Positions 4,773 through 6,859 of a stretch of DNA of 6,859 nucleotides are shown in pieces. The stretch spans positions 1 through 6,859 of the forward strand of contig CAUJFM010000189.1 of NCBI GenBank assembly GCA_963169595.1. The letters run 5' to 3'. The position numbers were made by a program, and so were the translations under genes. Within the stretch, counting starts at the first letter, position 1. The number at the start of each line of letters is the position of its first letter. The notes beneath the pieces are model-generated. The model had not been told where the DNA came from and searched no databases. It saw only the letters and a program-made list of their open reading frames with translations. Origin of the DNA: Bacteroidota bacterium. Lineage in GTDB: Bacteria; Bacteroidota; Bacteroidia; Flavobacteriales_F; PHOS-HE28.

Positions 4773-5803
4773 ACCTGATCGACCGTGTCGCCGCCCTGGA
4801 GGCGGAACTGAAGAACGCCCAGGCCCGCACCGCCGATGAGGTGGAGCGCTTCCGGGTGGCCATGCTGGGCCGCAACGGCGCGGTGACGGAGCTCTTTGAT
4901 GCCTTCCGCCAAGTGGCACCCGAGGAGAAACGCACCCTGGGCCCGCGGATGAACCAGCTGAAGCAGCTGGCCCAACAACGCCTGGAAGAGCTCAAGGGCG
5001 CTTTGGGCAGTGAGGCGGAGAGCGGTTCCGATGACCTCGACCTGAGCGCACCAGCGCGGACGGGCCACATGGGGAGCCTTCACCCCATCACCATCGTCCG
5101 CCAACGCATCGTGGACGTCTTCACGCGCATCGGCTACACCGTGAGCCAGGGTCCTGAGGTGGAGGACGACCGCCACAACTTCAGCGCGCTCAACTTTCCG
5201 CCGGACCATCCTGCGCGCGACATGCAGGACACCTTCTTTGTGCAGGGTGGCGATCTCGCGCTGCGCACCCACACCAGCAGCGTGCAGGTGCGGGTGATGG
5301 AGAGCGGCAAGCCCGCGATCCGCACCATCAGCCCGGGGCGGGTGTACCGCAACGAGGCCATCAGCGCCAGGGCCCATTGCATGTTCCACCAGGTGGAGGC
5401 GCTCTACGTGGACGAGGGTGTGAGCTTCGCGGACCTCAAGGGCACCCTGGACTACTTCACCAAGAGCCTGTTCGGTCCGGAGGTGAGCATCCGCATGCGC
5501 CCGAGCTACTTCCCCTTCACCGAACCAAGCGCCGAGGTGGACATGAGCTGCACCGTGTGCGGCGGCACCGGTTGCAACCTGTGCAAGCACAGCGGCTGGG
5601 TGGAGATCATGGGCTGTGGCATGGTGGACCCCGCCGTGCTGGCCAACTGCGGCATCGACCCCGAGCGGTACAGCGGTTTCGCCCTGGGCATGGGCGTGGA
5701 GCGCATCACGCAGCTCATCTACCGCGTGCCCGATCTGCGCATGTACTGGGAGAACGACGTGCGCTTCCTCGACCAGTTCACCGCGGGCACCTTCCGCAGC
5801 TGA
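4769..5803 (+). CDS. pheS: Phenylalanine--tRNA ligase alpha subunit
   Basis: PheS is the catalytic alpha chain of the cytoplasmic alpha2beta2 enzyme that charges tRNA-Phe. It is complete at 344 residues, the normal length. Residues 1-85 are the helical coiled-coil arm that contacts tRNA. The class II core begins around HPITIVRQRIVDVFTRIGYTVSQGPEVE. Motif 2 is VYRNEAISARAHCMFHQVE (192-210), in the Bacteroidota form rather than the E. coli VYRND-type. Motif 3 is GFALGMGVERI (303-313). A C-x2-C-x4-C-x2-C knuckle (C261, C264, C269, C272) precedes SGWVEIMGCGMV; this cysteine set suggests a bound zinc, as in related PheS sequences. The ATG at 4769 overlaps the isomerase TGA at 4770-4772. The partner pheT is not next to it in the window; the following gene is an oxidoreductase, so pheT must lie elsewhere, as is common in Bacteroidota. 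Confidence 0.98.
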   Translation: MNLIDRVAALEAELKNAQARTADEVERFRVAMLGRNGAVTELFDAFRQVAPEEKRTLGPRMNQLKQLAQQRLEELKGALGSEAESGSDDLDLSAPARTGHMGSLHPITIVRQRIVDVFTRIGYTVSQGPEVEDDRHNFSALNFPPDHPARDMQDTFFVQGGDLALRTHTSSVQVRVMESGKPAIRTISPGRVYRNEAISARAHCMFHQVEALYVDEGVSFADLKGTLDYFTKSLFGPEVSIRMRPSYFPFTEPSAEVDMSCTVCGGTGCNLCKHSGWVEIMGCGMVDPAVLANCGIDPERYSGFALGMGVERITQLIYRVPDLRMYWENDVRFLDQFTAGTFRS

Positions 5804-5833
5804 TCGCGAAGGCCCACCGGCACGGATCGTCCG

Positions 5834-6859
5834 ATGGCTTCTACCCTGCAGGCCCCCGTGTGCATCCTGGGCGGTGGTCCGGGAGGGAGCACCGTGGCCA
5901 TGCAACTGGCCCGCCATGGGGTGCAGGCCGTATTGCTGGAAAAGGCCACCTTCCCACGGGACAAGGTCTGTGGCGATGCCCTCAGTGGCAAGGTGATGCG
6001 CACCCTGGAGCGGCTCGACCCCGCGCTCGCTGCCATGGTGAAACGCGATGGCCAGGCCATGCCCAGCTGGGGGGTCACCTTCGTGGCCCCGAGCGGCCGG
6101 TCGTTGCGCGTGCCCTTTTCGCGGGAGACCGGTGTGGGCGATGCCCCGGGCGTGATCCTGCCCCGTCTGCGGTTCGATGAGCTCCTGTTCCGGCACGCGG
6201 GGATGGCGCCCGGCATCACCGTGCTCGAAGGCACCACGGCCAAGACGTTCGAACGCACGCCACAGGGCTGGCGCGTGGAGGCACAACGGGGCGAGGAGCG
6301 GATCGCCATCACCTCGCGGCTGATCATCGATGCCAGCGGCGCCAACTCCTCCTTTGCCAGGCATGTGGCCGGTCTTCCCATGGAGCCCCGCCACCATGCC
6401 GCCGGCGTGCGCGCCTATTACCGCGGTGTGCAGGGGCTGGATCCCAAGGGCTTCATCGAACTGCACTTCCTGCCCGAACTGCTGCCCGGCTACCTGTGGA
6501 TCTTCCCCCTGCCGCAAGGGCGGGCCAATGTGGGCCTTGGCCTGCGCAGCGACATGGTGCGCCAGCGCAAGGTGGACGTGAAGGCCCTCTTCCATGATCT
6601 GCTGGCCACCCACCCCAGCTTGAAGGACCGGTTCTCCACCGCCGTGGCGGAAGGCCCCGTACAAGGCATGGGGCTGCCATTGGCCAGCAAGCGCTATCCC
6701 CTCAGTGGCGACGGCTATCTGCTGGTGGGCGATGCGGGCCACCTCATCGACCCCTTCACGGGCGAGGGCATCAGCCACGCGATGATCAGCGGGGTGCATG
6801 CGGCCGATGTAGCCGCGGACATGGTGAAGCGGGATGTGGTCACTGCGAGCGAAGCGAAG
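5834..6859 (+). CDS. FAD-dependent geranylgeranyl-reductase-family oxidoreductase (3' end outside window)
   Basis: The frame from ATG 5834 is open for 342 codons to the window edge. The N-terminus is a Rossmann FAD fold: VCILGGGPGGSTVAMQLARHG (9-29) and LLEKATFPRDKVCGDALSG (34-52), whose PRxKxCG pattern marks the geranylgeranyl reductase family. Later come DASGANS (166-172), YLWIFPLPQGRANVGLGL, and the second FAD motif GDAGHLIDPFTGEGI (299-313). Members reduce isoprenoid double bonds of chlorophyll, archaeal lipid or menaquinone side chains; many bacterial ones are unassigned, and halogenase-like or hydroxylase-like relatives share the fold. In a non-phototrophic Bacteroidota a quinone or lipid prenyl chain is a guess. 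Roughly 40-80 C-terminal residues are missing if the family's usual length applies. It begins 30 bases after the pheS stop on the same strand with no terminator visible, so it is probably in the isomerase-pheS operon. No membrane segment or signal peptide is seen. Confidence 0.9.
   Translation, partial: MASTLQAPVCILGGGPGGSTVAMQLARHGVQAVLLEKATFPRDKVCGDALSGKVMRTLERLDPALAAMVKRDGQAMPSWGVTFVAPSGRSLRVPFSRETGVGDAPGVILPRLRFDELLFRHAGMAPGITVLEGTTAKTFERTPQGWRVEAQRGEERIAITSRLIIDASGANSSFARHVAGLPMEPRHHAAGVRAYYRGVQGLDPKGFIELHFLPELLPGYLWIFPLPQGRANVGLGLRSDMVRQRKVDVKALFHDLLATHPSLKDRFSTAVAEGPVQGMGLPLASKRYPLSGDGYLLVGDAGHLIDPFTGEGISHAMISGVHAADVAADMVKRDVVTASEAK

Noticed and set aside
4721..6799. A 692-codon open frame on the minus strand opposite pheS and the oxidoreductase.
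   Set aside because: It is antisense to two well-supported genes over their whole length, is rich in H, A, G and R as expected from the complement of G/C-ending codons, and shows no domain pattern.

Overview
The window looks like an ordinary chromosomal stretch from a GC-rich member of the Bacteroidota, probably a Flavobacteriales-like lineage. Four things point there. The phenylalanyl-tRNA synthetase alpha chain has the Bacteroidota-type RNEAISARAHC motif 2 and a four-cysteine knuckle. A cold-shock-domain protein has the basic N-terminal extension common in that phylum. A roughly 110-residue protein of a family I know only from Bacteroidota is present. Start codons lack strong Shine-Dalgarno sequences, and one start has a perfect TAnnTTTG (-7 type) element in front of it. 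The assignment rests on remembered family features, not on a search.

Layout from left to right: the C-terminal part of phosphoglycerate kinase (1-705, +); a gene-free, visibly less GC-rich interval (706-1045); an exported beta-rich probable outer-membrane protein (1046-1924, +); a second gene-poor interval (1925-2195) carrying what looks like a short decayed copy of part of pgk; a cold-shock-domain protein (2196-2630, +); a CvpA-family membrane protein (2651-3184, -); a small conserved Bacteroidota protein (3298-3633, +); a small lipoprotein (3638-4018, -); an exported cyclophilin-type prolyl isomerase (4071-4772, +); pheS (4769-5803, +), overlapping the isomerase stop; and an FAD-dependent geranylgeranyl-reductase-family oxidoreductase (5834 to the right edge, +, no stop in the window).

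From 2196 to 4071 every gene alternates in strand, so this middle part is a series of single-gene units with convergent ends (20 bp and 4 bp apart) and divergent starts (113 bp and 52 bp apart). The last three genes form a likely operon: isomerase and pheS overlap as ATGA, and the oxidoreductase begins 30 bp after pheS. The genes serve glycolysis, translation, protein folding in the envelope, envelope structure and probably isoprenoid or lipid reduction. They do not add up to a specialised system.

I found no mobile element, CRISPR array, tRNA, rRNA or defence system. The points most worth a second look are the pgk-like fragment at about 1956-2006, the low-GC interval after pgk with its 12-bp palindrome, a perfect 8-bp inverted repeat in the divergent region at 3262-3280, overlapping mutually exclusive hairpins just upstream of the isomerase, and a possible surface-export signal after the lipoprotein cysteine.
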